A stretch of DNA of 64,000 nucleotides from Stigmatella erecta (GTDB lineage: Bacteria; Myxococcota; Myxococcia; Myxococcales; Myxococcaceae). Made by a program: the position numbers and the translations under genes. Positions within the stretch are counted from its first letter, which is position 1, and the number at the start of each line of letters is the position of its first letter. The notes beneath the pieces were generated by a model, which searched no databases, was not told the DNA's origin, and saw only the letters and a list, made by a program, of their open reading frames with translations. Positions 19,121 through 28,267 of the stretch are shown piece after piece. Where the stretch lies: the NCBI RefSeq assembly GCF_900111745.1, contig NZ_FOIJ01000010.1, positions 186,001 through 250,000 of the forward strand, read 5' to 3'.

Positions 19121-22100
19121 ATGAACTCTGCCTTCTTGAAGAACTCCTTGCGCACCGCGCTCCTGGCGCTCCTGGCCTGCGCGCTGCCCGCGCTGGCCGC
19201 GCCCGACAACGTCCTCCTGGGCACCGGGCGGGACGGGGCCTTCGCCGCTGGTTCGCTCAACCAGGTCATCAACCGCTATGCCCAGGTGACGGTGCCCCGC
19301 GCGCCGGGCGATACGACGCTCACGGTGGGCGATGCCACGGGCTTCGCCGTGGGCCAACTGGTGATGGTCATCCAGATGACGGGCATCGTCCCCGAGCCGC
19401 CCTCGGGCGGGACGGGGCCGATTGATCTCAGCAACGATCCGGTGGGCCGCTGGGAGTTCGCGCGCCTGTCTGCGGTGTCGGGCACGACGCTGACGGTGAA
19501 CGCGCCGCTCATCCACTCGTACGCGGCGAACGTCACCCAGGTCATCTGGGTGCCCGAGTACACCACGGTGAACATTGGTACGGGCCGCTCGCTCACCGCA
19601 GCCGTGTGGAACGGGACTACCGGCGGCGTGCTGGCCTTCCTGGCCACGGGCGCGGTGACGAACCTGGGCGGCATCACCGTTTCGGGCAAGGGCTTCCGGG
19701 GCGGTAAGCCCGTGGTGGACACCAGTGGCACCACGGGGTGCGGCGGCCTGGACGAGGCGCCCCCGGCGGGGGCTCAGAAGGGCGAAGGCGTCGCCTTCAC
19801 GCGCTATGGGCCGCTGCAGACGGGCCGGGGCGAGGTGGCCAACGGCGGTGGTGGTGGCGTGTGCTTGAAGTCCGGCGGTGGCGGCGGTGGCAACGCGGGC
19901 TCCGGCGGCCAGGGCGGCAACAGCTACCTGGATGAGTTTGGGACGGAGGACAGTGGCAACCGGCCGGTGGGAGGCGTGGGAGGGCTGGCGCTGACGCTGT
20001 CGCTGGCTGACCGCCTGATGATGGGCGGCGGCGGTGGCGCGGGGCACTCCACGGACGGCACCAGCCGGCCGGGCGGTGAGGGCGGCGGTATCCTCTTCAT
20101 CCGTGCCACGCAGATGACCGGAGTAGGCACGGTGACGGCCAACGGATTGTCCGTGACGCCCAGCAGTGGCACGGATGCGGCGGGCGGTGGCGGTGCCGGA
20201 GGCAGCGCCTACCTGCGGTTCGCCACCACGGCGGCGACCACGCCTCCGTGTGGCATCTGGCAGTCCACGGGTGGCCGGGGCGGTGACGCGGACCTGGAGG
20301 TCGGTCCTGGCGGTGGTGGCGGTGGCGGCCGGATCTACTACCAGCGGGCGGGAACCACCTGCCTTCCCTCGGGAACTGCCGCGATTGGTGCGACCCCGGG
20401 TGGCCAGCCCAATCCGGCCGTGGGCACCTCCTATGGCGCGCAGTCCGGCACCAACGGCTCGACGGTCCGGGTCGCGGGCTCCTATCCGACGGCGCTTCCG
20501 CCCACGCCCGTGGTGGTGACGCCGGCCAACGGCTCGCTGACGAACAACCCCACGCCCACGTACACCGGCACGCTTCCGACGCCCTTCCCCGCGGGCACCC
20601 AGGTGGCCGTGTTCGTGGATGGCGCTCAGGTCGCCCTGGTGACGCCGTCGGCGTCCGGGGACTGGAGCGTGGCGCCCGGCACGTCGCTGGGCCAGGGGCC
20701 GCACACCGTCTATGCCGTGGCCTTCCTCCCGGATCAGGTGGTGTACGGCAACTCGAGCAACACCAATACCTTCACCGTGGACAGCATCCCTCCGGCCGCG
20801 CCCGTGGTGTCGACGCCCGCCAATGGCTCGACCACCAACGACAGCACGCCGGCCTACAGCGGCACGGCGGAGCCCGGGAGCACCGTCACCATCATCGTGG
20901 ATGGCACGACCGTGGGCACCGCCGTCACGACGCCGGGGGGCAGCTGGACGTTCACGCCCACCACGCCGCTGCCGGATGGGCCGCATACGGTGAGCGCCAC
21001 GGCCACGGATGCCGCGGGCAACACCGGTCCTGCCTCCAACACCAACACCTTCACCGTGGACACGACGCCTCCGGCCGCGCCCGTGGTGTCGACGCCCGCC
21101 AATGGCTCGACCACCAACGACAGCACGCCCACCTACAGCGGCACGGCGGAGCCCGGCAGCACCGTCACCATCATCGTGGATGGCACCCCGGTGGGCACCG
21201 CCGTCACGACGCCGGGAGGCAACTGGACGTTCACGCCCACCACGCCGCTGCCCGATGGGCCGCACACGGTGAGCGCCACCGCCACGGACGCCGTGGGCAA
21301 CACCGGTCCCGCCTCCAGCCCGAATACCTTCACCGTGGACACCACCGCGCCGGCCGCGCCCGTGGTGACGACGCCCGCCAATGGCTCGACCACCAACGAC
21401 ACCACGCCCACCTACAGCGGTACGGCGGAGGCGGGCAGCACGGTCACCATCATCGTGGATGGCACCGCCGTGGGCACCACCACCGCGACGCCGGGGGGCA
21501 CCTGGACGTTCACGCCCACCACGCCGCTGGCCGATGGGCCGCACACGGTGAGCGCCACCGCCACGGACACCGCGGGCAACACCAGCCCTGCCTCCAACAC
21601 CAATACCTTCACCGTGGACACCACCGAGCCGATCGCGCCCGTGGTGTTGACGCCCGGGAACTTCTCGACCACCAACGACAGCACGCCCACCTACAGCGGT
21701 ACGGCGGAGCCCGGCAGCACCGTCACCGTCATCGTGGATGGCACCGTCGTGGGCACTGCTGTCACGACGCCGGGCGGTACCTGGACGTTCACGCCCACCA
21801 CGCCGCTGCCGGACGGGCAGCACTCGGTGCGCGCCACGGCCACGGATGCCGCGGGCAACACCAGCCCCGCCTCCAACACCAATGTCTTCACCGTGGACAC
21901 CACCGCGCCGGCCGCGCCCGTGGTGACGACGCCCGCCAACAACTCGGTGACCAACGACAACACGCCGACCTACAGCGGCACGGCGGAGCCGGGCAGCACC
22001 GTCACCGTCTATGTGGATGGCTCGCCCGTGGGCACCGCCGTCACGACGCCGGGGGGCACCTGGACGTTCACGCCCACCACGCCGCTGGTGGAGGGCTCGC

Positions 22101-24259
22101 ACACGGTGAGCGCCACCGCCACGGACACCGCGGGCAACACCGGTCCTGCCTCCAACACCAATGTCTTCATCGTGGACACCGCCGCGCCGGCCGCCCCCGT
22201 GGTGTCGACGCCTGCCAATGGCTCGACCACCAGCGACACCACGCCCACCTACAGCGGCACGGCGGAGGCGGGCAGCACCGTCACCGTCTATGTGGATGGC
22301 ACCGCCGTGGGCACCACCACCGCGGCGCCGGGGGGCACCTGGACGTTCACGCCCACCACGCCGCTGGCCGATGGGCCGCACACGGTGAACGTCACCGCCA
22401 CGGATGGCGCGGGCAACACCAGCCCCGCTTCCAACACCAACACCTTCACCGTGGACACCGCCGCGCCGGCCGCGCCCGTGGTGACGACGCCTGCCAATGG
22501 CTCGCTCATCAATGACGCCACGCCCACCTACAGCGGCACGGCGGAGCCGGGCAGCACCGTCACCGTCATCGTGGATGGCACCTCCGTGGGCACCGCCACC
22601 GCGGATGCCAGCGGCAACTGGAGCTTCACGCCCACCACGCCGCTGGCCGAAGGCCCGCACACGGTGAGCGCCACGGCCACGGATGCCGCGGGCAACACCA
22701 GCCCTGCCTCCAACACCAACACCTTCACCGTGGACACCGCCGCGCCGGCCGCCCCCGTGGTGGTGACGCCCGCCAACGGCTCGACCACCAGCGACAACAC
22801 GCCCACCTACAGTGGCACGGCCGAGCCGGGCTCCACCGTCACCGTCATCGTGGATGGCACCTCCGTGGGCACCACCACCGCGGATGCCAGCGGCAACTGG
22901 ACCCTCACGCCCACCGCGGGGCTGGCCTCCGGCCCCCACACGGTGAGCGCCACGGCCACGGATGCCGCGGGCAACACCAGCCCCGCCTCCAACACCAATA
23001 CCTTCACCGTGGACGCGGATCCGCCGGGCGCGCCCGTGGTGGTGACGCCCGCCAATGGCTCGGTCACCAACGACACCACGCCCACCTTCTCGGGCACCGC
23101 CGAGCCGGGCACCACGGTGACGCTGTCGCTGGGGGGCACCGAGTACGCCACCGGCATCCCCGTGGATGCCAGCGGCAACTGGAGCTACACCCCCACCGCG
23201 CCGCTGCCCGATGGCACCTACGCGGTGAGCGCCGTGGCCATCGACGCGGTCGGCAACGCCAGCCCCGCCTCCAACACCAACACCTTCACCGTGGACGCCA
23301 CGGCCCCCACCGCGCCGGTCATCACCTCGCCGGCCGATGGGTCCAGCACCGGGGACACCACGCCCACCATCTCGGGCACCGCCGAGCCGGGCACCACCGT
23401 GACGGTCATCATCGACGGCACGCCGGTGGGCACTGTCCCCGTGGACGCCAGCGGCAACTGGAGCTACACGCCCACCACGCCGCTCTCCGAGGGCCCGCAC
23501 ACCGTCACCGCCACCGCCACCGACCCGGCGGGCAACACGGGGCCCGCGCCGGCGCCCGTCGACTTCATCGTCGATGAGAGCCTGCCCGGCACGCCGGAGG
23601 TCACCAGCCCCACCGACGGCTCGGCGACCAACGACCCCACGCCCGTCATCTCCGGCACCGCCGAGCCGGGCACCACCGTGACGGTCACCATCGACGGCAC
23701 GGTGGTGGGCACCGCCCCCGTGGACGCCGCGGGCAACTGGACGTTCACGCCCCCCGCTCCGCTCTCCGACGGCCCCCACACCGTCACCGTCACCGCCACG
23801 GACATCACGGGCAACGTCAGCGCCCCCTCCATCCCGGTCACCTTCACCGTGGACACGGCCGCGCCGGAGACGGAGATCGTCTCCGGGCCCGAGGGCTCCA
23901 CCCCGGACCGGGACGCCACGTTCAGCTTCTCCTCCAACGAGGAGGGCGTGACGTACGAGTGCAGCCTGGACGGCGGGGACTTCGTGCCCTGCACCAACCC
24001 CGTCACCTTCCCGGGGCTGGCCGAGGGCGGCCACGTCCTCGAGGTGCGGGCCCGGGATGCGGCCGGCAACGTGGATGGCACCCCGGCCACCCGCACCTGG
24101 ACCGTCACCGGCCCGGGCGAGGAGCCCCCCCCGGGCGATGACCTGAACTTCCTCGGCGACGGCATGGGCTGTGCGTCGGCGGGGAGCTCGCCGTCCTCCC
24201 TGGCGGTGATGGGCCTGGCGCTGCTCGCGGCGCTCGGCTTCCGCCGCCGCCGGGCGTAG
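19121..24259 (+). CDS. giant secreted surface protein with tandem Ig-like repeats and MYXO-CTERM-like tail
   Basis: 1712 residues. Signal peptide (LLALLACALPALAA), then a globular N-terminal domain (about 25-230), a glycine-rich region (about 230-430) and about twelve bacterial Ig-like domains of 93 residues each (about 460-1580). Most contain TPTYSGTAEPGSTV and W-F-TPTTPL. A divergent Ig-like unit with two Cys (ECSLDGGDFVPC) follows. The C-terminus has MGCASAGSS, a hydrophobic helix and RRRR, the pattern of the myxobacterial MYXO-CTERM surface-sorting signal. ATG 19121 has GGGAGA eight bases upstream. Probably an adhesin or motility-related surface protein; similarity to proteins named AgmC in gliding screens is possible but unverified. 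Confidence 0.92.
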   Translation: MNSAFLKNSLRTALLALLACALPALAAPDNVLLGTGRDGAFAAGSLNQVINRYAQVTVPRAPGDTTLTVGDATGFAVGQLVMVIQMTGIVPEPPSGGTGPIDLSNDPVGRWEFARLSAVSGTTLTVNAPLIHSYAANVTQVIWVPEYTTVNIGTGRSLTAAVWNGTTGGVLAFLATGAVTNLGGITVSGKGFRGGKPVVDTSGTTGCGGLDEAPPAGAQKGEGVAFTRYGPLQTGRGEVANGGGGGVCLKSGGGGGGNAGSGGQGGNSYLDEFGTEDSGNRPVGGVGGLALTLSLADRLMMGGGGGAGHSTDGTSRPGGEGGGILFIRATQMTGVGTVTANGLSVTPSSGTDAAGGGGAGGSAYLRFATTAATTPPCGIWQSTGGRGGDADLEVGPGGGGGGGRIYYQRAGTTCLPSGTAAIGATPGGQPNPAVGTSYGAQSGTNGSTVRVAGSYPTALPPTPVVVTPANGSLTNNPTPTYTGTLPTPFPAGTQVAVFVDGAQVALVTPSASGDWSVAPGTSLGQGPHTVYAVAFLPDQVVYGNSSNTNTFTVDSIPPAAPVVSTPANGSTTNDSTPAYSGTAEPGSTVTIIVDGTTVGTAVTTPGGSWTFTPTTPLPDGPHTVSATATDAAGNTGPASNTNTFTVDTTPPAAPVVSTPANGSTTNDSTPTYSGTAEPGSTVTIIVDGTPVGTAVTTPGGNWTFTPTTPLPDGPHTVSATATDAVGNTGPASSPNTFTVDTTAPAAPVVTTPANGSTTNDTTPTYSGTAEAGSTVTIIVDGTAVGTTTATPGGTWTFTPTTPLADGPHTVSATATDTAGNTSPASNTNTFTVDTTEPIAPVVLTPGNFSTTNDSTPTYSGTAEPGSTVTVIVDGTVVGTAVTTPGGTWTFTPTTPLPDGQHSVRATATDAAGNTSPASNTNVFTVDTTAPAAPVVTTPANNSVTNDNTPTYSGTAEPGSTVTVYVDGSPVGTAVTTPGGTWTFTPTTPLVEGSHTVSATATDTAGNTGPASNTNVFIVDTAAPAAPVVSTPANGSTTSDTTPTYSGTAEAGSTVTVYVDGTAVGTTTAAPGGTWTFTPTTPLADGPHTVNVTATDGAGNTSPASNTNTFTVDTAAPAAPVVTTPANGSLINDATPTYSGTAEPGSTVTVIVDGTSVGTATADASGNWSFTPTTPLAEGPHTVSATATDAAGNTSPASNTNTFTVDTAAPAAPVVVTPANGSTTSDNTPTYSGTAEPGSTVTVIVDGTSVGTTTADASGNWTLTPTAGLASGPHTVSATATDAAGNTSPASNTNTFTVDADPPGAPVVVTPANGSVTNDTTPTFSGTAEPGTTVTLSLGGTEYATGIPVDASGNWSYTPTAPLPDGTYAVSAVAIDAVGNASPASNTNTFTVDATAPTAPVITSPADGSSTGDTTPTISGTAEPGTTVTVIIDGTPVGTVPVDASGNWSYTPTTPLSEGPHTVTATATDPAGNTGPAPAPVDFIVDESLPGTPEVTSPTDGSATNDPTPVISGTAEPGTTVTVTIDGTVVGTAPVDAAGNWTFTPPAPLSDGPHTVTVTATDITGNVSAPSIPVTFTVDTAAPETEIVSGPEGSTPDRDATFSFSSNEEGVTYECSLDGGDFVPCTNPVTFPGLAEGGHVLEVRARDAAGNVDGTPATRTWTVTGPGEEPPPGDDLNFLGDGMGCASAGSSPSSLAVMGLALLAALGFRRRRA
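20789..23857 (+). repeat. tandem array of 279-base coding repeats (11 units)
   Basis: Near-identical 279-base units begin at 20789, 21068, 21347, 21626, 21905, 22184, 22463 and 22742, and continue with increasing divergence to about 23857. Each encodes one 93-residue Ig-like domain. Central units are most alike, which suggests expansion by unequal recombination. Not a CRISPR array: units are coding and have no spacers. Confidence 0.92.
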
Positions 24260-24448
24260 GCCCCGGCGGTTCCTGGCACGGCCGCCGGTGGCAGGTTCGC
24301 TGGCGGCCGTCCCCCCTGGGGGGTAGGACCGGGCCCCGAAGCCCGGGAATCCAGGGCCCCCCGGGTTCACCCCGAGGGGCCTGCCGGGCAGGCCTTCACT
24401 CTCGGCTCACCCCGCGTGGGCCCGATGGGGTACGATTCAACCCTCTCG

Positions 24449-25915
24449 ATGAGTTCCTCCAGCCCCCTCTTCGGCGACCTTCTGCTCAAGCTTGGCATCG
24501 TCACGCCCAGCCAGGTCCAGGAGGCCCTCGCGCTCCAGCCCCGCACGGGCCAGCGCGTGGGCGAGGCGCTCATCTCCCTGGGCTACGTCACCCGGGCGCA
24601 GCTCCACGACGCGCTGAGCGAGGCGCTGGGGCTCAACACCGACAAGGCCCCCGCGCACGCGCCCCTGGGCGAGCTGCTGGTGGGGCTCAAGTACATCACC
24701 CTGGGACAGCTCGAGGAGGCGCTCGCCTTCCAGCGCAAGGATGGGCGCAAGCTGGGCGAAATCCTGGTGGAGATGGGCCACTGCACCTACCGGCAAATCT
24801 ACGAGGCGCTGAGCCTCCAGGGCCGGATTACCGGCCGCCAGGAGGCCCCCCGCCAGGTGCTCCAGGGCCACCACCGGGTGATGGTGGTGGATGACAGCCC
24901 GCTTGCGTGCGACTTCGTGAAGGAGGGGCTGGAGGCGCTGGGGCTGGGCTACGAGGTGATGTGCTTCCAGGACCCGTACGAGGCGCTGGAGCAGGTGGGC
25001 AAGGTGCAGCCGGCCATCGTCCTGTCGGACCTGGACATGCCGGGCATCGACGGGCTGGAGCTGTGCTGGCGGCTCAAGGAGAGCCCCTCCCGGCAGGTGC
25101 CCGTCATCATCCTCACCGCCAACGACAGCGAGGCCGAGCGCGTGAAGGGCCTGCGCGCGGGCGCCGACGACTACGTGAACAAGTCGGCCTCCATGGCGGA
25201 GCTGTCGGCGCGGATTGAAAGCGTCATGCGCCGCACGAGCGAGACGGAGCGCATGCGCAAGCTGTTCGCGCGCTACACGTCCGACGCGGTGGTGGAGGAG
25301 ATCCTCAAGAGCCCGGACACCGTGGTGCTCACCGGCGAGAAGCGCGAGGTGACGGTGCTCTTCGCGGACATCCGCAACTTCACGGGCCTGGCCGAGAGCC
25401 TTCCCCCCGAGCAGGTGGTGGGCGTGCTCAACCAGGTGCTCGGCCGGCTCTCGGACGCGGTGCTCACCTGCGGGGGCACGCTGGACAAGTTCCTGGGCGA
25501 TGGGCTGATGGCGGTGTGGGGCGCGCCCGTGCACCGCACGGACGATGCGCTCCGGGCGCTCCAGGCCGCCAAGATGATGATGTCGGCCATGGTGGAACTG
25601 CGCCAGGCGGCCCAGGCCGAGTGGGCCGCCAACGAGCGCCTGGGCAGGCCGCTGGTGCTGGAGCTGGGCATCGGCATCAACTCGGGGCTGGCGGTGGCCG
25701 GCAACATCGGCGGCTCCATGCGCACCGAGTACACGTGCATTGGCGACGCGGTGAACGTGGCCGCGCGGCTGTGCGCCCTGGCGGGCCCGGGAGAAATCCT
25801 GGCGGGCGAGCGCACGCGGGAGCTCGTCTCCAACCGGGAGATGCCCTTCGAGGACTTGCCCCCGGTGCGGCTCAAGGGCAAACAGCAGCCCGTGCCGCTC
25901 TACCGCGTGTTGTGA
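24449..25915 (+). CDS. class III adenylate cyclase with MshEN-like repeats and receiver domain
   Basis: 488 residues from ATG 24449 (GTG 24416 and ATG 24425 are alternatives; no start has a strong ribosome site). The N-terminus has four helical repeats of the MshEN/GspE-N type (for example [21 protein letters not shown]), a module that binds c-di-GMP in MshE. Then comes a receiver (VMVVDDSP, phosphoacceptor in LSDLDMPG, Lys in VNKSAS). The C-terminal class III cyclase domain shows metal Asp in [10 protein letters not shown] and [11 protein letters not shown], an adenine-selecting Lys in DKFLGDG, Thr in EYTCIGD, and the transition-state Asn/Arg in [10 protein letters not shown]. It should make cAMP from ATP under phosphorylation control, possibly with c-di-GMP input. 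A GspG-like gene follows four bases after its stop. Confidence 0.92.
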   Translation: MSSSSPLFGDLLLKLGIVTPSQVQEALALQPRTGQRVGEALISLGYVTRAQLHDALSEALGLNTDKAPAHAPLGELLVGLKYITLGQLEEALAFQRKDGRKLGEILVEMGHCTYRQIYEALSLQGRITGRQEAPRQVLQGHHRVMVVDDSPLACDFVKEGLEALGLGYEVMCFQDPYEALEQVGKVQPAIVLSDLDMPGIDGLELCWRLKESPSRQVPVIILTANDSEAERVKGLRAGADDYVNKSASMAELSARIESVMRRTSETERMRKLFARYTSDAVVEEILKSPDTVVLTGEKREVTVLFADIRNFTGLAESLPPEQVVGVLNQVLGRLSDAVLTCGGTLDKFLGDGLMAVWGAPVHRTDDALRALQAAKMMMSAMVELRQAAQAEWAANERLGRPLVLELGIGINSGLAVAGNIGGSMRTEYTCIGDAVNVAARLCALAGPGEILAGERTRELVSNREMPFEDLPPVRLKGKQQPVPLYRVL

Positions 25916-25919
25916 GGCC

Positions 25920-26315
25920 ATGACCGAGTCCCCCCCGCAGGTTGCTCCCGGCCCCCGCCCCGCGCGGCTGCTGCTCGTGGTGGCCCTGATTCTGGCCGCC
26001 GTCGCCGTGCCCACCACCCTGGCCCTGAGGGGCCAGCGGGACCCCTCGTACGCGCGCGTCCACGCGGACTTCGCGGTGCTGAAGGCCGCCGCGGAGAAGT
26101 ACCAGGCGGCCCACGGCACGCTGCCGGAGGAGGGGCCGCTCGACTTCCTGGTGCCCGAGTACCTCCCCGCGCTGCCGCTGGACCCGTGGGGGCGCCCCTA
26201 CGTGTTCCTGTACAACGGCCGGCAGGTGTTCCTGGCCACCTTCGGCGCGGATGGGCAGCGGGGCGGCTCCGGGGCAGAGCAGGACCACACCATCCACGAC
26301 GGCCACTCGCCCTGA
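25920..26315 (+). CDS. membrane-anchored GspG-like protein without prepilin cleavage site
   Basis: 131 residues. One N-terminal membrane helix (LLLVVALILAAVAVP, about 19-33), then a domain with the features of type II secretion major pseudopilin GspG: a helix with KAAAEKYQAAHGTLP, the LPLDPWGRPYVF strand, and a calcium-loop-like FGADGQRGGSGAEQDHTI near the end. The canonical G-F-T-L-x-E prepilin motif before the helix is missing, so it is unlikely to be processed by prepilin peptidase. Four bases after the cyclase, hence probably one operon. It may be a static membrane protein borrowing the GspG fold. Confidence 0.82.
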   Translation: MTESPPQVAPGPRPARLLLVVALILAAVAVPTTLALRGQRDPSYARVHADFAVLKAAAEKYQAAHGTLPEEGPLDFLVPEYLPALPLDPWGRPYVFLYNGRQVFLATFGADGQRGGSGAEQDHTIHDGHSP

Positions 26316-26457
26316 AGCTCCGCCTTCCCTGAACACCCGTTCAACCCCGGGGGCCCCGGGCCGGAAAATCGGCCCCGCGGGGCCACACCGTTCGACGGAC
26401 AACCCACCGGGGCGTTAGACTGGGGGGAACCTGACTTACAGGGAAGGAAGGTCTGCC

Positions 26458-27048
26458 GTGTTGAATCCCCGCGGGTATGGCGAAGAGGAGCTGGTCTCCA
26501 ACCGCGCGTCACTGCTGCTCTACGGGGGGACGGAGGAGGAGAGGCGTTCCTGGGCGCAGGAGGCCGCGTACCACTTCGAGCACGAGGGCGCGCTGGTGGA
26601 GGTCCGCCAGGCGGCGGAGCTGGCCCCGGCGCTGCAACGCCCCAAGGGCGTGGTGTTCATTCCGGACGTGTCCAAGCTGGGGCGGGAGGCGCAGGGCGCC
26701 ATCCTGCGGTGTCTGCAGACGCAGGAGGAGCGGCCCAAGCTGGTGGTGGCCATCCTCGGCTCGGCGGATGCGGCGCTGGAGCGCGGGGTGCTGCGCGACG
26801 ACTTGCACTACCGGCTGCACCAGGCGCAGGTGAACCTGGCCCAGCCCGGGCTGCGCGAGACGCTGAAGGAGCGCTGGGCGCGGCTGGCGGAGCTGCGCGC
26901 GGTGAAGGAGGCGGAGGCGCGCGCGGCGGCCGAGCGGGATTTGCAGGCGGCGATGAACCGCGCGCCCGGCACGGTGACGCGGCTCACGCCCCAGCAGCGC
27001 AAGGCGCAGGGCGTGAAGGCCCCGGCGCGCAAGACGGGCCGCCGGTAG
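26458..27048 (+). CDS. degenerate sigma-54-activator-like AAA+ domain protein
   Basis: 196 residues from GTG 26458, with a strong GGAAGGAAGG ribosome site seven bases upstream. The middle resembles the second half of a sigma-54 AAA+ domain: GVVFIPDVSKLGREAQGAIL in the Walker B position, then RDDLHYRLHQAQVNLAQPGL, as in the FRxDLYYRLxxxxIxLPPL segment. Walker A and the GAFTGA loop are absent, and the Walker B acid is reduced to a single Asp. The C-terminus is a basic helical tail. It cannot be a normal ATPase activator; it may be an inhibitor or adaptor of true activators. Confidence 0.72.
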   Translation: MLNPRGYGEEELVSNRASLLLYGGTEEERRSWAQEAAYHFEHEGALVEVRQAAELAPALQRPKGVVFIPDVSKLGREAQGAILRCLQTQEERPKLVVAILGSADAALERGVLRDDLHYRLHQAQVNLAQPGLRETLKERWARLAELRAVKEAEARAAAERDLQAAMNRAPGTVTRLTPQQRKAQGVKAPARKTGRR

Positions 27049-27059
27049 GCCGGGCGCGC

Positions 27060-27467
27060 TCAGGACTGGAGCTGGAGGGCCACGAGCTGGAAGTTGCCCT
27101 CCACGTGGTTGAACCCCAGGCGCTCGGCGCGCTTCACCACCGCGTCGAGCACGGTGTAGCCCAGCAGCAACTTGAAGCCGAGCCGGCGCGCCTCGTCGCT
27201 CACCGCCTTCACGATGGCGTCGATGGCCACGCTGCGCTCCTCGCGGCTCAGCTCCGGGGCGGCCACGAGGTTTTCGATCCAGGCCACCGAGCTGTCGGTG
27301 CGGTACAGGAAGCCCGCGGCCTTGCCGGGAAGGATGTAGCCCGTCTGCGGCAGGATGTCCGCGGTGAGCACCTCCTTGCGGGCGTGGTTCCAGCGGAGGA
27401 TCTGCTCGAAGTGCAGCTCGCGCACGAAGAGGATGGGGCTGAGCGTCTCGCCACCGGCTTGGGACAT
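27060..27467 (-). CDS. GNAT-like acetyltransferase-fold protein
   Basis: 135 residues, convergent with the preceding gene (11-base gap). The central segment has the beta4-alpha3-beta5 look of GNAT enzymes: IENLVAAPELSREERSVAID, then ARRLGFKLLLGYT, followed by ERLGFNHVEG near the end. The acetyl-CoA pyrophosphate loop (Q/R-x-x-G-x-G/A) is not obvious, so catalytic activity is doubtful. It could be a small GNAT-fold protein of the type often encoded in phages, or an inactive relative. Fold assignment only. Confidence 0.6.
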   Translation of the reverse strand: MSQAGGETLSPILFVRELHFEQILRWNHARKEVLTADILPQTGYILPGKAAGFLYRTDSSVAWIENLVAAPELSREERSVAIDAIVKAVSDEARRLGFKLLLGYTVLDAVVKRAERLGFNHVEGNFQLVALQLQS

Positions 27468-27615
27468 GGAGGGCTCCCGGCGGCCGGAGCATCGGCGGGG
27501 CGGAAAGCCACCGCCGGTCCGGGCCGGGGAGACGTGCTAGTCCAGCGCGCCGGGATGAGCAATGCGCGCGGCACGCCCGGGCCCCGCGTGGGCGGTGGCC
27601 CCGGCGCGGGTGGGC

Positions 27616-28161
27616 CTAGCGGCCGGTGTGGATGTGCTTCTGGCCGCGCTTGGCCTTGAAGACCTGCTGGGTGCCCTTGGCGGCCACCTTGGCGGGCTTG
27701 GTGCGCTTGGCGGAGGCGGCCGGCATCGTCTTGCGGCCCGCGTCGCGGCCGGCGATGGCCGGGGCCTCGGGGAGGTTGGCCGGGGCGGCGCTGCGCTTGG
27801 GCGGCTTGGCCACGGGCGCGTCGCTGGCCGGCGGGGAGTTCACCACCGGCGCGGCAGCGGCCTTGGGCGCAGCGGCCTTGGCCACGGTGGCGGCCTTGGC
27901 CGCGGTGGCGGCCTTGGTCACGGCGGCGGCCTTGGTCGCGGCGGCGTCCTTGGCCGCGGCGGCCTTGGCCGTGGCGGCGGCCTTGCCGCGGCCCAGCTTC
28001 TTCTGAATCGTGTCCACCGTCTTCACGGCGGCCACGGTGGTCTCCACGATGGCGCGGGCACCCCGGGTGCCGGCCTGGGTCGCCACTTCCGCGCCCCGCG
28101 AGCTCACCTTGGCCGCGGCCTTCTTGACCTTCTCCACCAGGTTCCGCCTGAGCGTTGCCAT
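27616..28161 (-). CDS. histone H1-like Lys/Ala-rich DNA-binding protein
   Basis: 181 residues from ATG 28161, which has GAGG seven bases upstream. The N-terminal 60 residues may form a helical domain (MATLRRNLVEKVKKAAAK). The rest is low-complexity Ala/Lys/Pro with repeated KAA and AKAA units (for example AAVTKAATAAKAATVAK), like the C-terminal tail of histone H1 or bacterial Hc1/BpH1. It ends with a basic KRGQKHIHTGR. Expected to bind and compact DNA non-specifically. Divergent from the macro-domain gene. Confidence 0.78.
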   Translation of the reverse strand: MATLRRNLVEKVKKAAAKVSSRGAEVATQAGTRGARAIVETTVAAVKTVDTIQKKLGRGKAAATAKAAAAKDAAATKAAAVTKAATAAKAATVAKAAAPKAAAAPVVNSPPASDAPVAKPPKRSAAPANLPEAPAIAGRDAGRKTMPAASAKRTKPAKVAAKGTQQVFKAKRGQKHIHTGR

Positions 28162-28267
28162 GACTGTCCTCACTTGAGAGAAATCTCGGTTTGTTGCCAA
28201 AGGTAGTCATGAAGCGGTGAGTGGGAAGCGGGGGGAGGGGTGGATCCTCCTCAAAGGAGTGGAGGCC

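Noticed and set aside
20789-23857. Regular direct repeats that might suggest CRISPR
   Set aside because: Units are 279 bases, contiguous, in frame and encode Ig-like domains; there are no spacers and no cas genes.
17144-24370. 2408-codon open frame on the minus strand opposite the OmpA and Ig genes
   Set aside because: It is the antisense of strongly coding plus-strand genes; its Gly/Arg/His-rich repetitive product follows from GC-rich codons of the real genes, and the plus strand has signal peptides, domains and ribosome sites.
24260-24448. CGGCCGCC/GGCGGCCG hairpin after the Ig gene as a terminator
   Set aside because: Perfect arms but no following T run; in this GC range such arms are frequent, so a terminator could not be supported.
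26371-26384. GGCCCCGCGGGGCC palindrome before the degenerate AAA+ gene
   Set aside because: Pure G/C palindromes are common at this base composition, and no promoter elements or T run accompany it.
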